From positions 124,001-188,000 of the forward strand of contig JAJEKV010000241.1 in the NCBI GenBank assembly GCA_021234155.1: a DNA stretch of 64,000 bases, given 5' to 3'. Each line of letters begins with the position of its first letter. Positions within the stretch are counted from its first letter, which is position 1. This stretch comes from Isoetes taiwanensis. Its lineage: Eukaryota > Streptophyta > Lycopodiopsida > Isoetales > Isoetaceae. A model generated the notes under the pieces. That model was not told the origin of the DNA and did no database searches. It saw only the letters and a list, made by a program, of their open reading frames with translations. Made by a program: the position numbers and the translations under genes. Below, piece after piece: positions 12,411 through 22,358 of this stretch.

Positions 12411-12486
12411 CCACCCCTCACGAGTAGTGCGCCAAAGCACCATTAGGTTCATAAAACCGATTCCGCCAAAGACTTGTGGTGAGTGG
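12411..12486. repeat. chromovirus hairpin G1
   Basis: Left arm begins CCACCCCTCACGAGTAGTGC and right arm ends TTGTGGTGAGTGG. It is a degenerate member of a five-copy hairpin family in the internal region and lies upstream of the H3-like gene. Confidence 0.6.
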
Positions 12487-12627
12487 TTGACCTCCGTTGA
12501 CATAGTTAGGTGTCCCAACTAATTAAGATAATGGTGTAGTTTGGCTTATTCCCTTAGTTCTAGATAGGTTTGTATGTTATAACACTAAGAAACTCCCTGT
12601 AAATTGTAAAATAGCCTCGAAAACAGT

Positions 12628-12699
12628 CGACCCCTCACGAGTGCCTCGCACCCTTTAGGTTGGTAATCCACCGCCCAGCGCGACCTGTGGTGAGTGGTG
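12628..12699. repeat. chromovirus hairpin G2
   Basis: Arms CGACCCCTCACGAGTGCCTCGC and GCGCGACCTGTGGTGAGTGG are imperfect inverted copies. It is the second family member before the H3-like gene. Confidence 0.6.
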
Positions 12700-12813
12700 G
12701 GTGTTTTAGAGTATGGTGAACCCAAATGAATGCCTCGTACCTTCGCTAATGCCCTAGTTTTTTTTTTTTTTTCCCATATGAATTGCAGGTCCCAACCCTA
12801 AATCCCACCTCCC

Positions 12814-12821
12814 TATAAATA
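12814..12821 (+). promoter_or_regulatory. TATA box of the H3-like gene
   Basis: TATAAATA sits about 100 bp upstream of the ATG at 12917 and is followed by AAAATTAGGGTTT, a telo-box-like motif common in plant histone and cell-cycle promoters. It implies that the gene has its own promoter inside the retroelement. Confidence 0.65.
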
Positions 12822-12916
12822 GAAAATTAGGGTTTCCATTTTACCCCCACCTTTGGGAGAGAACGCCCAAGAAGACGATCTTCAGCGCCAAAGCTCAAAA
12901 CCCGACAAACAAAAGC

Positions 12917-14110
12917 ATGGCACGGACGAAACAGATCGCCTCAAGAAGGTTGTGCCACCCGGTTATGTGAGCGCCCAAGAGCGAGCCGTCCGACAGAAGG
13001 CCAGACGGAGGCAAGTGCACATCGGGGAAGAGGAGGCACCGGTTGAACCATCTAACCCTAACCCTGAGGAGCAGGAACAGGTATCGGAGAACCTTGATTG
13101 GGAGGCGGACGCGGCGGCGGAACTGCGGAGGGAGCTGCTGAGGGAGATCTTCGGGGATAATGAGGAACCAGAGCCGGAACCGAAGAAGAAGAAGAGGGAA
13201 AGAGAAGAAGGCGAGCCGAGGAAATCCAAGGCGGAGCGTCGGAAGGAAAAGGAAGAACGAAGAAAGAGGAGGGAGGAGAAGGAACAGAAGAGGGAAGAAA
13301 GGAGGAAGCGCAGAGAGGAGCGGGAGAAGGTGAGAGCGGAGAAAGGTAAGGACCCGGAAGTGCCTATGAGAAGCCAAGAAGAAGAAGACACCGCCGCTGG
13401 GAGGACCACACAGGAGCCGGATCCTGAGAAGCCCCCATCCTCGTCTGACTCCGAACTTGAGGAGGGAGCGGGAGGACACGAACCAGGAGAGACTTCGGGC
13501 CCTTCAAACCCAATACCGGAGGAGGAAGACCCTGTGGCTAATGCACCGCCCTATCCTAAATGGCCGTCGCCGAAGCACCCCAGCGACAGCACCAAGAAAC
13601 CAAGGCCGCAGAGGGAGTCCTATGCGCTGAAGCGGGACTTGAAGTACCGGAAGGAGCTGAAGGAGTATACTGCGTACATGAAAATGCACGAAGAATACTC
13701 CAAATACTACGAAGAACACAGAGTGAAGACCATTGAGGGAGGTCGGCCAACGAAGAAGAACACGTTGAAGCGCCCACCGGAACAGCCAACCCCTCCGAAG
13801 AAGCCGATGAAAAGGCCGGCGGACTCAAAATTCGCGAGGGCGGCCCAAGAAATTAAGCACTTCCAGCAGAGCTATGGCTTCCTCATTCCCAGAGCCCCCT
13901 TTGCACGTCTAACAAGGGAGATTTTGCAGGAGTTCGACCCATCCAAACGGGTCACGGACGACATGTTGCTCGTGACCGGCAGAGGCGTCGGAGCAAAGCA
14001 CATCGCATATTACTGAAGACTCATTTGCGTGTGCTCAACACGCTAAGAGAGTGACTTGTATGCCCAAGGATATTAGACTAGCTCAGTTTATTAAGAAGGA
14101 GGGCCCCTGA
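12917..14110 (+). pseudogene. histone H3 / CENH3-like protein with long charged insert, in a chromovirus
   Basis: Histone H3 variants package DNA in nucleosomes; CENH3 variants mark centromeres. The ATG at 12917 has good context (GCATGGCA) and gives MARTKQIASRR, matching the canonical H3 tail through Lys4. A one-base frame change a few codons later enters a long frame that runs to 14016. That frame holds about 300 residues rich in Glu, Lys and Arg, then a histone fold: FARAAQEIKHFQQSYGFLIP and RAPFARLTREILQEF, matching the H3 alpha-N and alpha-1 segments with CENH3-like HFQ and LIP residues. A second frame change near 14013 leads to EDSFACAQHAKRVTCMPKD then IRLAQFIKKEGP, the H3 C-terminus, with a stop at 14108-14110. 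Both indels could be decay or assembly error. It is not a Gag: the real Gag with a zinc knuckle lies downstream. Confidence 0.85.
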
Positions 14111-14249
14111 ACTATTGTAAATGACCTTTTCTTTGGTATAAGTCTATAATTTTGATAAATAAATAAGTCCAATCGAGTTTAAATAGGGTGTATTGCCGAA
14201 TTCTACATTTAGAAATAGCAAAGTTCGGAACAAACCAGGCATTTTGATC

Positions 14250-14324
14250 CCACCCCTCACAGAGTGCGCCCCAACCCATTCGGTTTGCAAACCGATCCCA
14301 CCACTGGCGACTTTGGTGAGTGGT
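14250..14324. repeat. chromovirus hairpin G3
   Basis: Begins CCACCCCTCACAGAGTGCGC and ends TTTGGTGAGTGG. The loop contains CGGTTTGCAAACCG, itself a perfect palindrome. It lies just downstream of the H3-like stop. Confidence 0.75.
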
Positions 14325-14454
14325 TGAGCATGGTTTGGTGCCAAATCTTGCCTAAATGCAGAAAGTAGGTATACTATTCGACCTAACTCATCCCAGTTAG
14401 TAGGAATTGACCCCTAATCTGTCCAAATTGGCCAACGCCGAGTCAAATGGAGCT

Positions 14455-14530
14455 CCACCCCTCACAGAGTGCGCCCCGACCCATTTGGTTTGGAATCCGA
14501 TTCCACCCTGGCGCCGCGGTGGTGAGTGGT
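14455..14530. repeat. chromovirus hairpin G4
   Basis: Same left arm as G3 and G5 (CCACCCCTCACAGAGTGCGC); the right arm GGTGGTGAGTGGT is preceded by GGCGCCGC. The loop palindrome has diverged. Confidence 0.72.
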
Positions 14531-14661
14531 CGAACCCCAAACTCCACCACAACTTGCCCAAATAAGGCGAGTAAAGGCTCAATCCTATCTATCTCGATGA
14601 GATATCCAGGATTATGTCTTTAGTTCTCTAGTTTAGCATCATTAGTGACCTAAACAGCAGT

Positions 14662-14735
14662 CCACCCCTCACAGAGTGCGCCCCAACCCATTCGGTTTGC
14701 AAACCGATCCCACCCTGGCGCACTGTGTGAGTGGT
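14662..14735. repeat. chromovirus hairpin G5
   Basis: The best preserved copy: left arm CCACCCCTCACAGAGTGCGC pairs with GGCGCACTGTGTGAGTGG, and the loop again holds CGGTTTGCAAACCG. It precedes the promoter of the next gene. Confidence 0.8.
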
Positions 14736-14896
14736 CTCGTCCGAATTGATCCAAGTTGTCCGTAGACGAACCAAAATCATTGCTTAGGGACCCTTAGGAG
14801 CATTTCCAAGCTCAGTTAGCCTATAAATCATACCTCTAGACCCCAGAAAGTCAGAGAATTGTAAACCTAAAATTTTCCCAAAATTAGGGTTTTGCC

Positions 14897-14904
14897 TATA
14901 AAGG
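14897..14904 (+). promoter_or_regulatory. TATA box of unknown gene X
   Basis: TATAAAGG lies 119 bp upstream of the ATG at 15016 and is preceded by AAAATTAGGGTTTTG, the same motif pairing seen at the H3-like gene. Confidence 0.6.
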
Positions 14905-15015
14905 GGAACCCAAGTGTCATTTGCACCTTCCAACCTCGCTCTCTGCTCCAAGCCGATTTCCCTGATCCTTAGGGCGCTTCTGCATCTGTCTGTCATCCCC
15001 AGCTCCTCAGTGCTC

Positions 15016-16563
15016 ATGGCCACTTCTTCATTCAAGCGATGGTACAGCGCCACAGCTCATGTGGCTGAAGCTGACATCGAATCGGTCTTCAGTGTCTTCC
15101 GAAGGGAACTTGACATTGAGGCCACCATCAACGCCACTCCCTTCTACCAGAACATCATGTCTGAGTTCCATGCCAAGATAGGACCCTTTTTGGTAGAACT
15201 CCCACCTTGTGTAGGGTATTTTGCACCTAACACTGCCCTCAAGTCAGCCCTGCAAGATATCCCAAATGTAGATAAGTACTTAGAGAATAAAGCAGTCCGC
15301 CTTCCCAACTACATGTCCATCTCGTCAATAGGAGGAGGTACTTCTCCTATCTTGCAAACTGTAGCCATCTTTCTATCTCTTCGGGTCAAACCCGGATAGG
15401 GGGAACCCTCGGTGCAGCCTTTAGAAGTTGAACCCATAGCCATGGGCAGACAAAGGAGGAACGGAACGAGGAAGCAAGAAGAAGAGGAGGAGGATGAATC
15501 TGAATCAGACCCGGAAGACACGGATCTAGAATAGGGAGAGGCGACAAAGCGGAACATCAGATCCAAAACTTGAAGAGGGATCTGCGAGCAACAAGAAGAG
15601 CCCCACCACTTTCGGGGAGGGCATTACAAGCCGACGCCGGTGTTCATAGCGGTGAGGCATATCTAACCCTTCACGACATCAAGAATCTTCCCGCGGTGCG
15701 CTGCGGCAGAGGCCTTAGGGTGGATGAGATTTTACACCTTCTACGACAACGGCCAGATCTCGGCGACTTCATCGATCGAGAAGCTCGGACTTCCCTCGGC
15801 GCATAAAGAAGCGGGACCTTCACCGCGAGACATCATCAGATATAGAAGCTTACGCGGGCATCGCATGATGATGCATTTAAAGGGAATTGCCCCTCGGAGG
15901 AGGAGTTCATGGCAATTCAGGAACAAATGGGCATCAAAGGCAAGTCCACATCAGCATTATTACCGCTTCGCCAACACCCATCCCGAAGCGGCATGGATGG
16001 AGGCGTATCAACCTAAGGAGGCTGGTGCACCAAGACTTGAGAGAGCTAGAGGAGATCCCGGTGGATGACTTCGCGGGAAAGGCAGGGGCAACTTCCTCGT
16101 CTGCGAAGAAAGCGAGGGGCATGATAAGGCACTCGGATACTACCGCCGCTTCTTTGCTAGGCGGAAGAATAGCGGTTATTCACCGCCAATTTAGCCCAAG
16201 AGGTGAAGAAGGGGTCTTTATGCTTATCGCCTCTCGGGGGTTGGACACCATGCACGATTACCTCCAAACATCGACCATGTTGTCCTGATCAAGAGAGCGA
16301 TTGCATTGACCATCTTCGACTTTGCAATCCCTTATAGGCGGCAGATTGGCGATTGGCAATTTTATGCGTATACATCGGATAGGAGAATTCAAGACATGGA
16401 GGCGTACTCCAAGGAGGAGCGTCAACAAATATTCTCGGGGAACTTAGCAGGGGTCATTAGGTACGGCCCAAGTGAAGAAATTTTTGGAGGACCACCGATT
16501 ACCTCAAGAAATTTCAAGAGTAAAAAGTCTATTAATTTGCATGTAAAAGCTTATTATATATGA
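15016..16563 (+). pseudogene. unknown accessory gene X of the chromovirus, frame-broken
   Basis: Starts MATSSFKRWYSATAHVAEAD at 15016 and stays open to 15399 (about 128 codons). Homology to any family is not apparent. The next frame carries an acidic EEEEEDESESDPED block near 15475-15520. Open pieces in changing frames then follow, including RFYTFYDNGQIS (15730), FAGKAGATSSSAKKARG (16068) and DFAIPYRRQIGDWQFYAYTS (16318). These pieces are rich in ordinary amino acids and probably belong to one protein broken by indels, or to two genes. It sits between the hairpin cluster and gag. The function is unknown. Confidence 0.45.
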
Positions 16564-16649
16564 ATATAATATATATCTCTTTTTGTATATAATTGCTCCC
16601 TCAAATTGTATAAACAAGTAAAACAACGTAACACACAAAACAAGAACTA

Positions 16650-17952
16650 ATGATCAGAATGTACTCTAATGTGCATGCAGCTAGAGTACCTAGAAACCTT
16701 GATGAACACAGGCAGCGAGAACAACAACGTACCCCGCCAAGGCGCTTCCAGCCGAGGAATTTGCGCCCAGAATTCGAAGCGGTAACACCGGAGGAGGAGC
16801 TATCCCAAATCAGATCTGACATCCACGACATAAGGGCATTGCTAGCGGGGCAGCAAGCAATAGGAGGACGGGGACAGAATGTGCCCCTTGCCGGAAACGC
16901 CGGCTGGCGAACAAAGGCAACGAAGGAAGAGAAGAGAGGGAGAAGATCTCTAGCTTCGGGATCCTCAAGCTCCAGCTCGGATACTGAACTTCGGCATCGG
17001 AAGAGCGAGGAAGAAGAGGCACGAGGTCGCGGGCAGATCCAAACCGTGGCGGGGGGACGATCACGGCCGATTATCGAAGAAAGTTGACTCCGCCCTTAGT
17101 AATGTGTGGAAAGCCAGAAAGTTAGAGCAGTTTTCAGGGGAAAACAGATCCGGAATGGAAGCAGAGGCATGGCTGGATGAGATGAGTGAGTATGGCAACG
17201 CCTATGGCATGAAAGATAAAGACAAAGGCAGGGTAGCAACAGCAAACCTCAAGGGTGCAGCGAGAATTTAATTTGGTGGAAGGGTATGCCAAAGCACATG
17301 GGCTGGCGAGGGACAGTTGCAAGTTTGAGAAAGTTCACCAAGGCATTCAAACATCATTATGTACCAAGAGAACATAAGTGCAACATGATGCAGCAAGTTC
17401 TATAGGGCCGCTTGAGGGCAACAAATCAGTCCGAAATACACGGAGGAATTCATGAGACTAAGGCTTTATGTGCCAAAGTTGAGTGAAAAGCATGCAGTGG
17501 AAGGCTATATTGAAGGCTTGAACGATGAGATCCGCAAGCTTGTAAGGGCAATAAACCCGAAGTCTGTGTCAGAGGCAGAAGCAAAGGCCATAAGTTTGCA
17601 AGGAACAGGTCCACAAGAGCAAGCATCAAGACAGCAATATTTCCAGGATAAGGGGAAGAGCACAGGGGGCTATAGCCCAAGGGCGACAAGCCCAGTAGCT
17701 AGCAAGACGCAGTACAATTCAAATTATGGGAAGCAAGGCAACACAAGTAGTGGCAAGCAGGAAAAGAAACAGGTAAGCTTCAAGGAGCAAGGAGCCAAAT
17801 CTAACTACTCCCAAGCGGTGAGGCAATTTCTGCAGTCCATTCCCAAGGAGAAGAAGCAGGAATATATAGATAAGCAGTTGTGTTTCAGATGCTTCCAGCC
17901 AGGGCATAGGACCAACAATTGCCCCCTGATTATGAATGCGGCATTGGCGTAG
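16650..17952 (+). pseudogene. chromovirus Gag
   Basis: Three consecutive frames form a Gag polyprotein, the structural protein of the virus-like particle. 16650-17087 is a charged N-terminal part. About 17085-17400 carries KLEQFSGENRSGMEAEAWL and a WWKGMP-containing retrotransposon-gag domain. 17452-17952 carries the C-terminal region with a single zinc knuckle, CFRCFQPGHRTNNCP (CX2CX4HX4C, about 17880-17925), which binds genomic RNA. Stops and frame changes near 17090 and 17403 break it. Confidence 0.82.
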
Positions 17953-18036
17953 CTGGGATGGGAGACACCATCGGGACCTTGACGGCGGACGAAACACGGG
18001 ATTACATCCATGGTGAGTGTCACATCTTTGTAGCTA

Positions 18037-18468
18037 TTGATACGAGGGAATGCGAAAAGTCGGTATAAGGTAATCTCAACGACCGGAAAAGCCCAAGAGA
18101 AATCCTTTATAGTATTGATAGACTCTGGAAGCAGTCATAATTTTGCATCCCCTAGGATGGTAAGCATGTTGAAGTTAAAGCCGTTAAAGTCCAAGCCCAG
18201 GCCAGTCGTGCTAGCCAATGGAGCAATTAGGCATACAGCAGGGAAGAGAATAAACTTCAATGTAGACTTGCCAGGTGTTAATGTTGCATTGGGAGCGGAA
18301 GTCATGAATATAGGCAAGTATGATCTCATTATTGGAATGGAATATCTTGGACCAGCAGGAGCAATCATCGATTGTGGGAAACGTAAGGTGACCCTAACAA
18401 CGCCAGAGGGGCAAAGTCATCGAAATCACGGGGTAAAAAGTAACCCCAATCATGCAATGCATGAGTAG
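18037..18468 (+). pseudogene. chromovirus aspartic protease
   Basis: Retroviral-type aspartic protease that would cleave the Gag-Pol polyprotein. The active site is FIVLIDSGSSHNFASPRM (DSGS) near 18110-18155, and the flap-side motif IIGMEYLGPAGAIID occurs near 18330. It is open for 143 codons and then shifts frame into the RT region. Confidence 0.82.
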
Positions 18469-19388
18469 TGAAAAATTGCTTAAGTGCATAAGAAAGCAGC
18501 AGGTGGCCTATCTCCTTAAGCTTGAGCTCCAAGATCAGGAGCCGGAGGGAGATAAAGAGATCAAAGAATCTAGCAAGCTTCCCAGGCCAATAGCAAAGTT
18601 GATCGAGGAATTTCACGACTTGTTCCCTGATGAGATTAAGCAGCTTCCGCCCTATAGAGGAGTCGAGTGTGAAATAGCACTTGAACACGGGGCCGAAGCC
18701 TACAAGCAAGGCACCTTATAGGATGTCAACCGAGGAGTTGACAGAGTTAAAGAAGCAGTTGCAAGAATTGCTAGACCTAGGGTTCATAAGACCTAGTGTC
18801 TCCCCATTTGGAGCCCCTATTCTCTTTGTGAAGAAGAAGGATGGGAGCCTTAGGATGTGCATTGATTAGCGCCAGTTAAATAAGCACACCATCAAAAATA
18901 AGTATGCCTTGCCTAGGTCGGATGACTTAATGGATCGGGTTGGGGAGCAAAGATCTTCTCCAAAATAGATCTCGATCGGGATATCACCAGATTAGGATCA
19001 AGGAGGAAGACATTCATAAGGCAGCGTTAGGGACAAGATATGGGCACTATGAGTTCACATTATGCCCTTTGGATTGTCTAATGCACCAGCAACATTCATG
19101 AGGTTAATGAACGACGTCTTCCGCGAATTTCTAGATTCCTTCATCATAGTCTTCTTCGACGATATCTTGGTTTACAGTAAGTCTGTGGAGGAGCACGCCC
19201 AACACTTGAGGAAGGTGCTTGAAAAGTTAAGAAGGCATCAACTCTTTATGGGTTATCGAAGTGCCACTTCGGCGAACGGAAAGAGTGGAGTACTTGGGGC
19301 ACGCGTGATCACGGCAGAAGGCATTTCCACGGACCCTGCGAAGATAGAAGTCGTGATGGCTGGTGGCGGCACCAAAGAATACGCATGA
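18452..19388 (+). pseudogene. chromovirus reverse transcriptase
   Basis: 18452-18721 holds the RT entry block (LIEEFHDLFPDEIKQLPPYR). 18681-18869 holds [20 protein letters not shown] and [14 protein letters not shown]. 19062-19388 holds [18 protein letters not shown] and the catalytic FFDDILVYSKS (position of YXDD). Between 18870 and 19060 several stops and indels damage the palm. It would copy element RNA to DNA; this copy cannot. Confidence 0.88.
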
Positions 19389-19672
19389 AGTCGGGGAGCT
19401 TCCTAGGGCTAGCGAGGCTATTATAGAAGATTTGTCAAGAATTTTGCCAAGGTAGCGGCGCCATTAACGGATCTCACAAAAGGTGGGAAGATAAAAGATT
19501 GGGCAGCCCATTGGCAAAACAAGGCCCGAAAGCATTTGAGACGACGAAGGAAGCGTTGGCGATGGCGCCCGGTATTGGTCTTACCGAGATCCGACCAAAG
19601 ATAAGCTTGTAGCAACAGCGGATGCTAGCGGGATAGCAACAGCGTGATCCTCATGCGGGGGAGGAAAGAGTA

Positions 19673-21016
19673 GTGGCCTATGATTCCAAGAAGTTGAACG
19701 ACGCCGAGCAGCGCTACCCAACGCATGATCAGGAGCTCCTGGCTATAGTAAGGGCTTTAAGAATTTGGAGGCATTATTTATTAGGAAGAAAATTCCAGTT
19801 AGACACGGATCATCAAAGCCTCCAATACATATTTACGCAGCCGCTCCTTAATTTGAGGCAAAGGAGATGGATGAAATTCTTGGAAGAATATGACTTTGAG
19901 ATAAGTTATAAGCCAGGGAAGCTCAATGTGGTTGCGGATGCCCTTTCCAGGAAGCCATTGGCAACCAGAATTCATTGTAACGCCATATCAACACTTGTAA
20001 GTGAGTTTGGCAAGAAGATTGAGGAAACATTGCCGACGGACCTCGACTTCAAGGAAGTTTGGGCGAGCCTTTCCAAAGAGGCCAGGACCGACAAGGAAAG
20101 GGAGATGTTCAGGCACTACAAGAAGGAAGGAAACTTGCTATATTATAAAAACAAATTGTGTGTACCAAAATCTTCGCAAGTTAGAAAGCTTATTTTGAAT
20201 GATACACACAATAGTCCCATAGCAGGGCATGCAGGGTTCATGAAGACATATTTCAAGATTAGAAGCAGTTATTATTGGCCCGGCATGAAGAAGGAAATAG
20301 CAAGATATATTAGAGAGTGCCAGATATGCCAGCAGACAAAGGCGGAACAGCTCCGGATCCCAGGTGCCTTGGAACCATTGCCCGTGCCAAATGCTAAGTG
20401 GGAGGTGATAAGTATGGATTTTATTACAGGACTCCCAAGAACAGCAAGGGGCAAAGATGCCTTGATGGTGGTAGTAGATAAGTTGTCAAAGATGGCACAC
20501 TTTGTGCCGTGCGGCAGACAACAGTCGGCATTAGACACAGCCAACCTATTTGTTAAGGAGATTTTTAGGCTCCATGGCATGCCAAGGGAGATAATCTCGG
20601 ATAGAGACTCCAAGTTTATGAGTGCCTTTTGGCGGGACCTATTCACCACCATCCAGCATTTAAGCTTTTCGATGAGCCGCGGCATATCATCCCCAAAACA
20701 GATGGTCGGGGCGGAGAGGACAAGCGGGATCATCGAAGATATGTTAAGAAGCTATGTATGGAACAAGCAATCCAAGTGGGATGATCTCATCTACCTGGTA
20801 GAGTTTGCCTACAACAATGGCAAGCAGGAGTCATCGCAGATGAGTCCTTTTATGATTAATTACGGGTATCAGTGTCTTACCCCAGATACTTGGCACAACC
20901 CTGTGTCCAAGGTGGAAGTCTCCCAGCAGATGCTTTCGGAAATGCAAGATTGGTGGAGGATATCTCCTTGCAGCAAGAAGCGTGAGAAAAGCATCACGAC
21001 AAGCATAGGACGGTAA
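19673..21016 (+). pseudogene. chromovirus RNase H and integrase
   Basis: The longest open frame of the element (447 codons). The RNase H part reads YDSKKLNDAEQRYPTHDQEL and FQLDTDHQSLQYIF, ending KLNVVADALSRKP. The integrase zinc region has HNSPIAGHAGFMKTYFKI followed by CQICQQTK (HHCC). The catalytic core shows WEVISMDFITGLPRT (first Asp) and IISDRDSKFMSAFWRDLF (second Asp). The Glu region is altered near 20690-20730. The beginning of RNase H (19389-19672) lies in broken frames. Confidence 0.88.
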
Positions 21017-21027
21017 GAGAATTTGAA

Positions 21028-21528
21028 GTGGGAGACAAAGTGTGGTTGAAGATCAAAGTCAAGCAGGCCAAGCTCCGCATCGGCAATTGCAAGAAGCTTG
21101 CTCCAAGATGGGCTGGACCCTTCAGAATAGAGAAGAGAGTAGGTAACCAATCCTACAAGTTGGACTTGCCAGCACATCTTAAGATACATAAGGTTTTCCA
21201 CGTAAGCTTGCTAAAGAGGCACACCCCAAACCCCGAGGAAGTATTGGAGACAAATGAGTTTTTAGAAATGACGGACGAGCATATTGAAATCGTTCCGGAA
21301 GTCCTTCTTAATAGATCTTATAAGAAGACAAGAAGGTCAAAATTCCTCCAATACCTTGTGAAGTGGAAGCACTTACCAGTGGAAGACGCTACGTGGGTAC
21401 TTGAGTCAGATCTTAAGAAGCAGTACCCCGAGTTTATGGAGCAATGCAGGGGTCGGCTCGTCACCGAAGTAGTCGACATCAGCAACCAAGAAATCGGCTC
21501 AGGCATGTCGATTTGGGCTTGGATTTAA
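21028..21528 (+). pseudogene. integrase C-terminus with chromodomain
   Basis: Continues integrase after one frame change: GDKVWLKIKVKQAK, LAPRWAGPFRIEKRVGNQSY, KVFHVSLLKRH. It ends with a chromodomain at about residues 90-150: EVLLNRSYKKTRRSKFLQYL, VKWKHLPVEDATWVLESDL. In chromoviruses this domain reads histone H3 methyl-lysine marks and guides integration to heterochromatin. Its presence beside an H3-like gene in the same element is notable. Confidence 0.9.
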
Positions 21529-22345
21529 GCATGTGTAGCTAAGGCTAATCTACGCATGCAGCCTATGCTAGGCATGGGTTGCATGCGTTGTTACCGATGA
21601 TGAGACCACTACGGTGCTCTCTAGGGCGTGGTGTAATGTCAATGTAGGCATGACCGCGTTTCCGCTTGTTTGAGTGGAAGGTAGGTTAGAAGTCTACTTC
21701 TGTCCCACGGAAGTAGACGACCTCGAGAGAAAAGAGGTCATTCAGGTATGCATTGATAGGAAAAGCACCTCTAGTCAATGCCTACGGGGGAGGGCCCTTC
21801 ACGCCCCATATACGGGAAGGACCCAAGTCCACGCTAGGCAACTACAGGTGTAGGCATGAGCGGCATATAGGCATAATAGGGCGCTGTCTCTTCGGCCAGG
21901 ATGGGAGAAACATAATCTTCCTATGCCGAAGAGATATGCCTTGCATCCATATAATTGTATTTAATGGGTGGTTCCCTCACAACCAACCCTTATAATAATA
22001 ATTAAATATGTACTAATGTAGCGTACATCCTGCAGGCAACTAGAAGAACCGAGCGGCAGGAGGGTAGCGCTACAAGAACTCACAACACATAGTTTTGCCA
22101 TAATGTGTTGTGAGGAGGCGACGGGAAGTTTTTAGTTAAAACCTTAAAACTATAATTGATGTTAATTTTGTTAATAGTCGATTATGAAGTAGAGGACGGA
22201 AGAGCCTCTCACCATAGTACAATTACAGTAAACTATAAATATTACCTGAGGTGATTAACATAATATGGATATGTAAGTGTTGTAATTGCAGGATATGCAG
22301 GTACCCAAGGTGGGGGACGCAGCGTGATGCCGGCGACATCAAGTC
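21529..22345 (+). other. chromovirus 3' untranslated region
   Basis: Non-coding sequence between the chromodomain stop and the purine tract. No gene or strong repeat is seen apart from short GC-rich inverted segments. Confidence 0.6.
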
Positions 22346-22358
22346 AAGGTGGGGAGAA
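22346..22358 (+). other. polypurine tract
   Basis: AGGTGGGGAGAA lies immediately before the right LTR start TGTGGCGTT. It is the usual plus-strand primer of reverse transcription. Confidence 0.8.

Noticed and set aside
12895-13479. Antisense hydrophobic open frames opposite the charged insert
   Set aside because: They are complements of GAG/AAG-rich codons and have no family resemblance.
12853-14016. Open frame from 12853 taken as Gag
   Set aside because: It starts at TTG, has no Gag domain or zinc knuckle, and ends in a histone fold; the true Gag lies at 16650-17952.
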